In this document: positions 32,533 through 44,800 of the stretch, piece after piece
How positions within the stretch are numbered: the first letter of the stretch is position 1
Layout: every line of letters starts with the position of its first letter
Assembly (NCBI GenBank): GCA_025766275.1
Contig: JAFKAC010000003.1
Span: 2,728,001 to 2,792,000 of the forward strand
Source of the DNA: Lactarius indigo
Lineage: Eukaryota > Basidiomycota > Agaricomycetes > Russulales > Russulaceae
Reading direction: 5' to 3'
DNA length: 64,000 nucleotides
Translations under genes and position numbers: made by a program
The notes under the pieces: model-generated
What the model saw: only the letters and a program-made list of their open reading frames with translations
The model's database searches: none
What the model was told of the DNA's origin: nothing

Positions 32533-33821
32533 TCAAGGTACACCTCTGTCAATCCTACTCTCTGGACGTAAGGCATAGCCAGTCCAAGACTGCCAAAAAT
32601 ATCAGTAGATTGCCTAATGATGTCTTGTAAAAGGACGTACTTCGTCGTAGAGAGATACGAGGGTTGACTCCTCAATCAGTTTGAGCCCTAGCCAAAGAAT
32701 GCCTGCGGTCATGCCGCTGCCACAAGTGGTTCTCACACCTCGCTTGCCTTCGAGGATCAGTTGCGCATGCTCAGTTCCGACGGCTTCGACTAACTTCCGA
32801 CGGAGATCATTCGGGGCAAGGAATGTGGTGAAGGTTTTGTCAGAACCAGGGATAGTGTTCGTCTGCAAGAATGCACCGAAAGGAAGCGAGAAAGAATTGG
32901 GTATGTGGCCCGAGGAGAGGCCTGGACGAGGTTCAGGCTCTGAGCCGGTGTACCTGCAGGGGCATCGTATCTACTGCAATCATAGAAGTAAGGTGATGTT
33001 GCAATTACCTTCCAAGAGAGCGAGCGTCTAGTACGATCTCTGCGAGAGGGTCTGAAAGCGGCCTCGCCGCGTTACTTACCATCTGTTCGTAACCTCGCGT
33101 AGATTGAGCTTCAAATCAGATAGAATACGACAAAAACTTACTTCTGACGTTTTCTGACACAAACGCAGGCACTGGGTATGCACTCTTCAACGTTTTCTCT
33201 GCATGACCCGTCTCGGTTGGCAGCCCTTCTATTTCCCACCCGGGAAGACCGCCATCAAGGACGCTTGAATTATTGTGGCCGAAGGCTCGGAACATGAATA
33301 GTGCTCGGGGGGCTGAGAAGATACCTTGGGAGTCGTACCTGAAAACTTACAAATCACAATTATAGCTTCGTCGTAAAGCATCGCTCTTACAAGACAACGT
33401 GGGATGTTGGTGTGATTCCGAAGTTTTCTAGGATAAAGTCAGCCTATAGTAGTGCACTTTCTCAACGAACAGACGCACCAAGAGCCTCACTGAACACTTG
33501 TGCATTTGGCATCATGTGTTTGAGACCGAGCTCACTGGGGCTTGCCACCTCATCGAGATCAAGGTAACGGGCACCGTGAACGTGCTTTTCTACGAATTCT
33601 TTAGACGGGTTTCTTGGGACATTTGGCATAGACCAGCTAGCGTCGAGGATCTTCACATCGGTGTTATGAGAAGACCTAAGTTCCTGGAGAGCTCTTGGGG
33701 AAATGAGTAAGGGCGCCTTGATGGATATGGATCTGGTCATGGTCCGTGTAATGAGTAAGGGTGCCCTGATGGATATTGAACCGATCATAGTCCTACGGAA
33801 AGAGCTGGATTTATAACTCAA
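32533..33821 (-). CDS. TUM1: 3-mercaptopyruvate/thiosulfate sulfurtransferase (two-domain rhodanese)
   Basis: Transfers sulfur from mercaptopyruvate or thiosulfate to acceptors and, as yeast Tum1, feeds tRNA thiolation. The first rhodanese domain contains VKILDASWSMPNVPRNP, GARYLDLDEVASP, YDSQGIFSAPRALFMFRAFG and LDGGLPGWEIEG. The second carries GHIPNSFSLPFGAF and the active-site loop TTCGSGMTAG with the catalytic Cys (CGSGMT type). The last exon reads SWTGYALRPESRIDRGVP. There are several short introns, all in frame where checked. In-frame starts exist at 33821, 33788 and 33740, because the presequence region is tandemly duplicated. The Arg/Ser-rich N-terminus suggests mitochondrial import from the longer starts. 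Confidence 0.9.
33703..33798 (-). repeat. 48 bp tandem duplication in the sulfurtransferase presequence
   Basis: Two units (33703..33750 and 33751..33798) share atgagtaaggg and gatggatat with a few substitutions. In the minus-strand reading frame they encode two versions of an ATG-started peptide resembling SISIxAPLLI, so the duplication adds 16 residues and an extra start codon. Confidence 0.75.
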
Positions 33822-34205
33822 TGACCAATGACTACAAGTGGCATTGCCCGCTGGCGTTGCATGAGGATGGCACCGGCTATCTCCGGATCGCCCTGGTAGC
33901 AGGACTCGAACTTAACGTACTGTATTGTGCTCAATGTTTAGGCCTTATGTACTGGAGGGGTAATACTCATACCCACCAATATCCTAAGTAGTTTCCGTGG
34001 TCAGATCCAAAGGCCGGCCTTGCGTGCCAAGCCAGCGTCGCTGCCCCCCACTGGTGCTAACGCCCTTAGGGGCCTTGCGCTGCCGTGCGAAAAAGAGGAC
34101 CAAGTACGTATATTCGAGTCGAAGTGCCGGTCCGGGATTCCAGCCAAGCATCTCGCCGATAGTTGATGCTCAGTGCATACTTGGTCGTTACAGACGACGA
34201 CGAAG
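33822..34205. other. Divergent intergenic region, sulfurtransferase and V-ATPase C
   Basis: No gene is seen. The 384 bp serve as upstream sequence for two divergent genes. A ggactcgaac phrase resembles part of a tRNA T-arm, but no tRNA fold follows. Confidence 0.4.
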
Positions 34206-35839
34206 ATGCCTTCGGATCAGTCAACATGGCTTATCACAGTCCCACAGGACGGCGATACTGAAGGGTTGTTGCAAGAGCTCACGTCAAAACTTTTGCAGCA
34301 GTCCAAGACGTTCTCTTCCGGTAGTATAGGCCAACTCTATATCCCGACCTTTAAGGTATAATGCATCTATGATTCCCGCCGTCCTTCCCTCTGCTCAGGA
34401 ACGAATAGACAGGAACGCTTGATTCACTGATAGCTCTGTCGGAGGAGTTACCAAAACACGACGCTGCTTTCACCACTACTGTCGCAAAGATCGTCGAAAC
34501 GCTCCGTAACCTTCTCAACAACGATCCATCTAAACTCGCTCAACACATCTTGGTAAACGAGAAATCGGTAGACGGATACTTGCTCAATGACTGGCACTGG
34601 AACGAGGAGAGATATGGGACCCAGCGTGGGCTCAGAGACATGACCGATGTTCTAGTCAAGGCGCGTGCCCAGACCCCCCTCGCCTATTCGTGTCGTCCGA
34701 GGCTATCCTACTCTGATCGTAGGAAATGACGTCAATAGACAACGTTATGAAGACAAAGCTAAATAACTACAATCTCGCAAAGGGCTCACTTGTTCAGCTG
34801 CAGCGCAAGAAGACGTGAGCTGCTCTGGTACTGGGCCACCTTCCATCGCTGATGGAGGTATCCTCAGAGGAAATCTTTCTGTGAGATCGCTTGCAGATAT
34901 CGTCTCGAAAGACGATCTACTTCAAGATTCCGAGTATATGCAGTCTGTCCTGGTTGCGGTTCCGAGGTATTTTGGGTATTACCAATCGACGTTTCACGAA
35001 CTGATGGTTGACTTAGGAATCTCGTGAAGAATTGGAACACTACCTACGAACGACTGGCAGCGATGGTGGTACCACGATCCGCAGCGTGCGTCCCCGTATC
35101 CTCCACGCATTTCGAGGCCTGACGTCGACTTCTCCACCCCAGTCCAATTGCGTCCGATGACGACTATACCTTATTTTCAGTTGTCATTTTCCGCAAAGTG
35201 TACGATACGTTTTCTCAGAAATGCAGGGAGAACAAGTGCGAAGTCTGCCATCACAATGTGCCCCTCCCATGTTCTCATCGTTGCCTGCAGATACATCCTA
35301 CGAGACTTCCAGTTCTCTACTGACCAGATCGAGAGGGAACGAGAGGAATTACAAACCGCCGATACGGCCGAAAAGGAGCTTTGGGTAGGCAACCTGCTCC
35401 GGAGCCTTCCTGATCCGCAACGATGATCCGACGTTACCTCATCTAGACGGAGCTTCTCCGGCTCTCGGAAATCAATTTTTCAGAAGCCTTTCAAGTTTTC
35501 GTGCACTTAAAGGTAGTGCGTCTATACGTAGAGAGCGTGTTACGGTACGGCCTTCCCGCGAATTATGTTGGAATAGCGGTCAAAGTGAGTGGCTCTTCAT
35601 CTTCTTGACACGCTCTCTAACTGGGGCGTCGGCCTCTATAGCCCGAGCCGAAAACCACCAAACGCACGCTCACGGCCTTGCAACGACATTTTTCTTATCT
35701 CGCGGCGCGCTCGCAAGGACGTGCTAAGCCGAAGAGTGGCGATTCTACAAACGAGGATTTTGTCGGCGAGTATCAGTCACTACTCGATCAGGAATTTTTC
35801 GATTTCGTTCTGTACGAGGTTCCGTGGATTGTGACCTGA
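34206..35839 (+). CDS. VMA5: V-type proton ATPase subunit C
   Basis: Peripheral V1-Vo stator-linking subunit of the vacuolar proton pump, about 390 residues. It starts MPSDQSTWLITVPQDGDTEG. Family blocks follow through about eight exons: TFSSGSIGQLYIPTFK, KLAQHILVNEKSVDGYLLND, EMTSIDNVMKTKLNNYNLAK, GNLSVRSLADIVSKDDLLQD, a YTLFSVVIFRKVYDTF segment, EINFSEAFQVFVHLKVVRLY and LPANYVGIAVKPEPKTTKRT. The introns I tested keep phase, including one that splits a Lys codon after KCRENK. It ends FDFVLYEVPWIVT. Vacuolar acidification supports copper and iron storage, so its position near copper and iron genes is notable, but the link is inference. Confidence 0.93.
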
Positions 35840-36235
35840 ATATGGCCGTCTACGTCTACTGGCCATTTTCTTATTCAATGAAAGGTTCCGAGAGACTAGC
35901 GCAGTGTAGCAGTAGTAATGAGATAAAGATATGACCAGCCTACAGGCGTAGGAACACCGAAGAGACTTTAACTATGGTACACAGGGAGTGGTGACGAAAA
36001 AGGAAAAGGAGAATAGAGGTGGAGACACTGAGAGCGATAAAGAGATGAAAGCAAAAAGATGGGCATGTGCAATGCAAACGAAATATGGATACGAAAAATA
36101 GGGTGAAATAAGCGTGCGGAAAACTGGCTTGACGACAGAACGCTGGCGAGATGCAGTCCAGAGTCTTTTTCCTAATACATTGGGTCTTACAAGTCGAGAA
36201 ATTGACATAAATATCCAGCGCCGCACTTGCTCAGA
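35840..36235. other. Convergent 3' region
   Basis: Nothing recognised in this 396 bp between VMA5 and the KH-domain gene; it contains A-rich runs near 36000. Confidence 0.4.
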
Positions 36236-39200
36236 TCATAGTCCTAGGTTGGAGATCACTCGTGATACTTCGTCAACAGCATCGTCATCAAGAAGGTGGC
36301 TTCCACGACGCATGGACTGGGGGGTTCCAGGTCCGATGGGAGGACGGCCTGACGCATAAACGTTAGGGAAGGACGGGGCAGTGGCGGAGGTAGGGCTCGA
36401 ACTGGGACCAGTGTCACCAACCGAGTTCGTAGGAGACTCAGGAGGGGGGTAGCGCGAGGATCCTTCCGCAATACGTGATAACGACAAGGTCAAGTCCAGC
36501 GACTGCGCACGGTTTGTCAGAGAGCGCGGTTTTCCGGCTTGGTCCTTGAATTTTGGTTCCTTGAGTGGGTCTGCTCCATGACCATCATCACCTCGCAGAC
36601 GGCCTGGGATGTTGACTAATGTCGGGTCATCATTTGCGTGCGACATTGAGAGGAAACGACCGTGACGACCGATAGGAGGCTGAGGGGCCCAGTATTCACT
36701 AACTGGTGCAGGTGCATAGCTTGACTGACTATCAAGGCTCTCCTGCGCCTCTTCGAGGTGGTAGATATATGATGGTGAATTGTTGAATAGCGCTTTGACA
36801 TCGGGAGACGAATTCGCCAACCGCAACCTTCTGTCCATCATAGGCTCAGGACGCGAGAAGTCAGCGGAACCTGCGATCACACAATGAATGGAGCAAAGAC
36901 AACTCGCAAGATGAAGCGTGGCTTACCACGAGTCCTAGGCATAGTAGAAAGCACCTTGCTATCAAAGTGAGGAAATGCATCTGCAAATGAATCACCGCGC
37001 TTGTGCGCGTTTGCAGTTGGTGACGGATAGACATGGATGTTGTGATTAAGCAAGTACTGCTCGAGCATCTCGCGTGCGGATATGAGTAAGTCACTGTTGC
37101 TAGCGCTGACAGCGGAATTTGAATGAACATTCCGTCGATGTGTCGGCACCAGCTCCAGAGCCTGCCTGTCGCTGTTTTTAAATTCGGAATAATGGCAACT
37201 TGTAACTCGCGCTTGATCTGTTCGACAAATGAAGCGAAGTCCGGAGATGTGCACACACGAGGCAGTTCTGCTTGAGGTGGCACAGCCATATCGGCTTCGA
37301 AGGGAACGTGGTCCTGGGTAATGTTGAATCAAGGAAAACAACAATGATCGTGGGACGTACCAGGAGCATGGTCGCCGCGATCTGAATCTGACTTTCTGGG
37401 CCGAAGATAGTGATTACATCGGACGCGGTTTCCTTGTCGGGGAATCGAATCCGACAGTTCGTCTTATTCTCGATGTCGTGAATAAAAATACTTTTGTCAC
37501 CGAGTAGGGTGCGATGATATCGGCGGGGAATGACCACGGACTCATTCAAGTAGTCCTTATCCTGCGTCCGTACGTGTCAGCGCAAATCGAAAATCGTCGC
37601 TTAAGATGCACCTTTGGGTTCACAAGTTCCATTACAGATTGCTTTAAGTTATCGAGATTAATGGCATTTTTGGCAGGTGTCCGGGCAACGACATTATCGT
37701 CGTTGTCATTATACCCACCCATGGCGGCAAACTCCTCCGCATTAGAAAATTTGACGTACACGCCATATTTCTTCATGATACGTTGAATACTCCTGCCGCC
37801 AACGCCAATGATACGCTTATGATATGACTCTGGTACGTGGAATGAAATCTCTGCGGGCAGTTCCTCTTGAAGTAAAGTGAGCCCTTGGAGAATAGAGGCA
37901 TCGTTACCAGCGATGTCAATGAGGAAATTATAATCGTTGAAGGTCTCAAACTTGATCTTGACGTTGGTGGTCTGCATGATCTTGTTGATCTTGCCGTTCT
38001 TTTTGCCACTAATAAACTCGCGGTGTTCGTTGGCAAGCTCAATCTGGAAGCGAACTTCGTGGTGAAAAGCCTAAGGAAACCGAGTCAGGCTACACGTATT
38101 GCCGGAAAGATGCACAAACCTTGACAATATCCAAGTCCATGATTAAAGTAACGGCGTTGCGAACCTCATGTTCCAAACCGTGCATTTCGAAACACATGCC
38201 CTTGAAAACAACTTCGGCGCCCGTCGCGTTGGAGACTTGTTTGATGATGGCAGTGACCTGAGCGGCGCTGAGAGTGGGCGGAGGAAGAAGGACATTGAAC
38301 TGCGCCGGAAGTAACCAAAAAGAAGCAACGTAGAACTGACAAGTCTACGTAATGCGTGAATAGCCATTACGGTACAGCACGATGAGTAACGAACCAATTG
38401 CATGACGGAGCGAATGGTGCGCTGAATGTTAACCCGGTGATCGCCAAATACAGTAATTAGACTAGTAGAACTGCCGATAGGAGGGAATTGAATAAACGTC
38501 GCGTTGTCGCTCATAATGGTCTTAAGATCCTCGGCACGGTCGGTCACCATCCAGTCCAATTTACGCGGGAGGATTGCGGTGTCGCGTGAAATAATACCCT
38601 TACTCTGGAGGCGCCGAATGGCTGTTAGCAACTTCATGTATTTAGGGGTCAGCCGACGGACCTTATTAAGTGATAATTGTAGTAGCATATCCCTCGCACG
38701 CTGAACCCCGAAAAATTCGCCCGAGATCCAAACTGAGCTTTTATTTTGCCGCAAAGTGCTACCTGGTCCGATGGTAACCCCGGTGGCTGCATCGGGACCG
38801 ACAACACCTTGCAAGGGGGAAGGGAGGTAGTTGTTGGTGGCTGTCTCCTCCTGAATCGTTTGCAGGACATGGCGTTTGCGGCCCGCAACAATTGCTTGTA
38901 GCTTTTGATCGATCTCGCAAACCTCTGTGTGAAGGCCGCTCTACACCAGCGCGTCAAAGACCACATCAAAGGCTTAAGCTGCTATTACACACCAACTCAT
39001 CCAGCATCACCAACAGTCGTACACGCGCGATCTCCACCGAGTCGCCCTGGCCAGTTATGACAAGTTCACAGACGCGTTCAGTCTCTAAGCCTGACCACCC
39101 GGCACCGCTACTGATCCCATCGGGAGGGGTGCGTGTGGAAAGGGATAGAGGACTGTTGACAACAGCGATGTGGGCAAGCGTCTGAGAAGCAATTTCGTCC

Positions 39201-39691
39201 AGGCGGTGGCGAACTTCTGGTTTCAAGGCGGGCTTTGACGAAGGGAAATCCAGTACCTCGGAGCGAAGCACCCTTATCGAAGCCCTGTTCTAGAAAAAGA
39301 TACCCGTGGAGATGATCTGAAATGTTCTTCAAACAGGGGCAAAACATACCTGGACGGGACAGTCTTTTAAGATCATACCACGCGCGAACAAAACTTGCTG
39401 GTAGGCGCCGGATAGGAGAAAATTCCACCCCGTTCCGTGGTCGGCGATTGAGAAAGAGACATGGCAACCTTGAGTGGTCATAGCAAGCACGGCGAGCTTT
39501 TGAACAGCTTCTGTATCGGGGGCAGAAGGTGTTACGTGAGGTTCGGCGTGACCATTATGGTGGGATTGCTGGAACTGAGTCTGTTGGTAAGGATCGGACT
39601 GGGAGTGTGATGGGAAATCAAGAGGAGGGGAGGCATTGCGAGCGTGACGGGGCCTGCGAGGATAGGAGAAGGCAGTCGTATACATTTCCAT
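36236..39691 (-). CDS. Multi-KH-domain RNA-binding protein (Bicaudal-C/vigilin-like)
   Basis: Cytoplasmic RNA-binding protein, about 1000 residues. The start MEMYTTAFSYPRRPRHARNA precedes a Gln/His/Pro-rich linker. Several KH domains follow. Clear GxxG-type loops are FISGKKNGKINKIMQTTNVK, RIIGVGGRSIQRIMKKYGVY and LLGDKSIFIHDIENKTNCRI. An upstream domain with CFEMHGLEHEVRNAVTLIMD and an N-terminal one around FSIADHGTGWNFLLSGAYQQ look degenerate. The C-terminal part is disordered and Ser/Pro-rich. The gene is intron-rich. Family members bind mRNA and act in localisation or decay. I cannot tell which subgroup it belongs to, so no symbol is given. Confidence 0.83.
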
Positions 39692-39983
39692 GGTAAGAAT
39701 AGATTCTGGTGGTGGTGCGGGTGTGCGGGTATGGATGTGGCAATACAGGAGGGTATTGAAGAATGGGCTGGTATCAGCGACTCCTGGGCTGTTCGTTTTA
39801 AATGAAACGAGAGACGTTGACGGATGAGTGGAGACGAGAAGAAAGAAAGGAGGCGAGAGACGACGGAATCTAGTGACTAAGTAGTTAGGAGTAAGTGTAG
39901 GTGTAGGAGTAGGAAAAATACCAAAATTTGAAAACCAAAAAAAAAAAAGAAAAAAGAAAACCAAAAAGAAATGCAGATTTGAT

Positions 39984-41619
39984 TTATAGGACTCCTATTA
40001 TTTCTCCAAATCCATCCATTCGCTCTGGCTCCCAAATGATATCAAATAACTTCGAATAACATCCCAGTCCTGGCGTTGAAAAGTGTTCATAAGGGTTGCT
40101 CGCATTAAGCTTGCTACCGCAACGGTAACAAAAGTGTTGCTTGCACTTGGAGCATGTCATCTACCGCGCGGATGAGCACTTCTCTCAGCCGAACGCAACG
40201 CGAGAGCTTCTTACGTGGTTACACCCCATAGATTTCTCCACGTGAACGTGACAACTGGGACATGCCATCGTGCTCTTCTCCAACCATTCTCGGTTCGCCC
40301 GATCTTCTTCGTATTTCGCTACTAGTCTTTCCAGGTTCTTCTTCCCGTACCGCAGCTCCATCGTTTCCCGCACACGCGACCCTTCCGTCGTCTCCATGTA
40401 CTCAATGACGAGCTTCTCTGCGATCTGGATGGGGCAATCTGATAGCGGCCCGTGCCTAAACGGTGGAGTCAATTCAACGGACACCATTCATTCATCACAC
40501 TTTCTCACCATGTTCTTTTACAAAATGAGCAGAAAGAATAGTTACACGCATGACAAGTTCGTAGCCTTTCCCACCCGGTTCCGTCATGAACTTCGGCTCC
40601 CGATGGTCCGGGAACAGGTGTTTGACACAGGGAGATGGGACAGACCACAATCGAAGGGTCTACAAATCATGAGCGTCAAGATATTTGTAGGTGGTGAACT
40701 CGCCTCTCTCTGAAGCCTTTTTCTCTCTCAGCCATTTCCAGCGACGCACCTCTTCTTCTGTCACCACCCTCCTTACTTCATCTTCAGTGGCCTCTTGTCC
40801 ATCTTTCACGCATTGGGGGCTTAGACAGCCTACACGCGCTACGTCACCTTCCGCGATATAAAGGCTCCAGCCGTCTCTGACGCAAGCACGGCAGAATATG
40901 TGCCCACAGTATAACTGCAAACATTGCGACCCCTTCCGTGTTTCAAAGCACACACTACAAGCGTGCGACAGCTGATTAAACTTCGATGACTGTGACTTGC
41001 TCTCATATGAGATTAAGAAAGGCAGCAATAGTTGTGGTGCCGCATTCGGAATTCTGGAGAGAGTGGTCAAATTGAGTGACCCGCACAACCTTCCGCCACG
41101 CACCTCAGCACGCCGTTATGCATTAATTGCAGCGAATTCAAAAATTCGGCGCTGCGTATCCATTCCACCCAGGTATATAATATAGCCTCGCCAGGATGCC
41201 ACATTTCCAGGAGTGACTCCCGGACAAGACCGATTCGTGGAATCCAAGAGCCTGAAACATGGAAAGAGGATATCTCCGGAGCTTCATGTAGGGGATACGC
41301 AGGTGGGAGGACGACTTCTAGGAGGACAGGCGGAAGCGAAGATAAGGACAAGTGATGTTCCTGTATCTCGCCAGTCCCACCAGCCGTGACAAAAACATTT
41401 ATCGGATTTTGGGGCTCGACAGGAATTTCTAACTTCAAGACGCCATTAGGAGTGTCTATGGAGACACAATCAGGGTAGATAGACTGTAGGGGTAGTGTCA
41501 CGGAGATGGTCAGTTGGTCGAATACGGACTCGGACTGTAGATCTCACCGAAAGCACTTCCCATTCCTCGCTCTTCTGCACGGCACAGAGGTCGAGGTCAC
41601 GTTGGTCAACGGTGTTCAT
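39984..41619 (-). CDS. RBR-type E3 ubiquitin ligase with RWD domain (RNF14/Itt1-like)
   Basis: RING-between-RING ubiquitin ligase; relatives act on translation factors stalled on ribosomes. The start at 41619 was found by joining a 72 nt first exon (MNTVDQRDLDLCAVQ...) to the exon starting SIYPDCVSIDTPNG, which restores the RWD domain (LPPAYPLHEAPEISSF). RING1 reads CSVCFETRKGSQCLQLYCGH then FCRACVRD. The IBR follows, with FCSFCKRTWHGPLSDCP. RING2 reads CPSCHVHVEKSMGCNHMTCS, with the putative catalytic Cys in its loop, then KCKQHFCYRCGSKL. An intron splits RING2 at the MGCNH/MTC junction. The gene is divergent from URB2. Confidence 0.88.
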
Positions 41620-41841
41620 ATGAAGGGAAATGGTGCTGATGCAGAAACCATCCAGTGGTCCTTACTAGCACTTGCTTGCTACCGTGACGGCTTACTACTA
41701 GTCCACAGCCGTGGCCGTGGGGCCTGTAAGTTGACCCCGGCAACTTCGGCCAAAGAATCCCGCATTCGGCCCGCTCTAGGCAAGTTTTGTATGCCGACGT
41801 CTTCTCCACGGACCACGCCAAGGTCGAACGCGTGTGTCTGG
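41620..41841. promoter_or_regulatory. Divergent promoter of the RBR ligase and URB2
   Basis: 222 bp between opposed start codons. Inferred shared promoter; no specific element was recognised. Confidence 0.4.
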
Positions 41842-44800
41842 ATGTATCAGGACTCAGTTCAGAGTTTTGTTCGCGCTCTCAGAGCGCCAACTGATCCCCC
41901 ACGGCCAGGTGATCCCCCAAAGATTGATATAGCGAACGAGGCTTGGTACACAACATCTTTCAACGTCCCAAGGAAAGCAGAGATCATCCTTGACTGGTGT
42001 TTGACACGTCTCTTGAAGGACGGGACACGAGATTCGTGAGCGCCTTTTCCTTCCCCCCCTTCACGCGTGCGCCCTCAATTGCGAATACAGCGGGCCAAAC
42101 CCGGTCTTGGATCTGCGCTATTGGAAGCTTCTTCATGGCATATGTCTATCTGTGAATTCCGGGAGTTCTAAGACGGTGTCCGTCGGTAGCACGTGGCTTC
42201 GACCTCTTTTAAATCGCCTGCCGTTGTTACCTATAGTTCTCTCTCTATTGTCTAACTTCTCTAGATCTGCCCGCGCAGAAGAGGAGCGAGCTATATCTAC
42301 AGTCCTCTAAATCTCTTGCATTCTTCTGGACCCTCGCTGCCCCAAAGTTCGCACACGATTCTTTGCTGGATTGCTTCGGGGCTGTTCTACGTGTTATAGA
42401 ACCAGCGTCTGGCGAAGTCTCAGGACTGTTTGAGATCTGCGGACTGGTGACTTCCTCCCTGCGCGCCGCACTGTCGAACGTAATGAATAAAAAGAAGGTC
42501 CGTCTAATGGCGCATTTAGTTCCCGTCCATCGCGTTATCATTCACACTATTCACTAACAGTTAAGCCAAGCTTTCATAACGAGCCACATGGGTGTATGGC
42601 TCAACTTAACTGCAAAAGGAAGTGCTGCTTTACTTCCTGTATACGCCGAGATGTGTGATGTAGGGTTCGAGTTATTGTTTAATGCTGATAGCCTCAAGCA
42701 AGTTGTCGATAACCCTCGCTCCAACCCTCTCTTCGACACTCTACGATCTCATATATCTTCGTCCCCAGCTCATCTACTCTCTACTCTCCCAATCCTCATG
42801 GCTGAATTTATAAATGCGATGAAGAAGCGTCGCTCGCTTCTCTCTTCAACGGGAGGCTCTTTTACAGTGGACGCACACTCATCGGTCACGGTTTTCTTAT
42901 CCTTTTGCGGCGACATATTACGGGCTCCGGGCTTGCCACAAACTCAAGTCTGGCGTTCGAGGTTGGATCTACTGCAGGTGGTGGAGAACAAATCACTCTT
43001 CGGCCCAGGGTACGAAAATATGGCGGTACTTCTGAAGGAAGAAGTTGAGGTCAGTGTAGGATGTCTGGCTTCAACTGATGGTGAGTTCCTTCAACAACGC
43101 TCGCAAGCCCTGTAGGTCAATTGGTTATCAGATGCGAATATTCAATCAGTGATACAATGTCTCTGTGTGCTCTCCCGCATCGACCATAGCTTTGTGGAGG
43201 CCTCTATGGGTCGCATTCTCTCGAGGTTTTTCACCATCTTTCAATCTTCGGGTGAAAAGTCCTTCACCAAACCGGCGCATGAGTTCCTTTCTCTTACCAT
43301 TTCGTATCATGCTAAGACCCGTACGTTGCCTGTACACATATCCCGCTTGGTGGATTCGTGCGCCGTATCACCTCCGCATTTATCTTCCGTCCCAGTACAA
43401 ATGTCTTACGACGAACGTGCGGCATCTCCAATTCTTACAACGAGCCACCTGGACAAGCTATCAAAGGCTGTGCGAGCTTTTATCACACCAGGCCAAATCC
43501 TTGACACGGCAATGCGAGTGCTTGCTGCTCTCCGGGATATTTGGGAAAGGTTTCGTGATGTGGAATCGACAATTGTTCGGGAATTCCACGCGCGCAAAAA
43601 GAGGCGCACAACTGGACGTTCTGAGAAGGCAAAAGAAGATGCAGACGCCAACGGCGTGACTTTTGCGCTCGCTGCGCGGATCGCCGCGACTGTGTTATCC
43701 TCATTACCGTTACACTCTGCTACTGACGCAGTACAAATGGAAGTGCAAGCTACCGTAAAGGGGTCTCTCGACGGCTTTGTTCGAGAGGCGATACTCATGG
43801 GTGCGAACGCCACTGTTTCGGGGGATACTGGCGGGAATATCTGGGCAGCACAAGTTGTAGCCGCGGCTGCTTTACGGCTGCAATATCTATTGCGATTGTC
43901 GGCGCATGCTTGCTATGCCCCTGACTATCAGAGCGACTTGGAAGGACTGTTTCCAGAGGTTCTCGCAGTTGAAAATCGTCTGCCAGAATATAGTGTCGAG
44001 ATCGTAAGTCGGGGATTTGCATGTTAGAGGTTTACTTGCACTCACAAAATTTGGAAAGTTTCGCCATCTCTTCCACCATGGATCCTATCGGACCGTCGAG
44101 CAGCAACGAGCCCTTTTCGAAGCCGTTTTGAATTTCTTAGAGGTCCACCTTCCAGTGCATCAATCCGCACCAAAAGTGTGGTCGGGGCGCTCTTCCGAGC
44201 TATCTTGTGGTAACGACGGTTTCGCACTCGCTGCTGTTGCCTTGTTGCGGTTGGTCTTGGACAGACATCTAGACATCGTCAAGTGAGTCTTTCCCAAAAT
44301 TCACAGCACGAGATCACCCAAGATCTACAGCGTGTTCGCTTCTTCGGTGCAGCGACGACGTCTTGTGGACCTGGTAAACCTTGCTCATGTTGAACCTGAG
44401 TACGAAGGTGCCGAATGTGGCCTGTCTTTGGTGACCACAGTTCACGAATGTCTTCATTCCGCAAACTTCTGGGAGCTAGAAAATATTCGATGTGAGAGTA
44501 CATCCTCGGTGGTTTTTTTGGTGATTTAAAATTTTGTTAGCATCGTTCTTTGTTGTTCAACAAGAGAGAACGGCCTTTTTGGACACCATCGATGTGGCCG
44601 AAATACAGGGCGGTGGCAAGAGGTGCGCTAATGGCCAATACGTAAAGGATCAAATACCGGACGCAATGAAATCTTATACTTTTCTGCTCTATGCACCGAG
44701 CGAATGCCTTCCCAAATCCTCACGGAGCGATTTCCTCAGGAGGGCTGTAGTCCTCGATTTTTTCCTTGGTTCAGTGACCACCGATTCCACGGACCAAGCC

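Noticed and set aside
33890..33925. tRNA-like phrase (gcaggactcgaactt)
   Set aside because: A possible minus-strand T-loop, but the stem bases do not pair and no cloverleaf follows.
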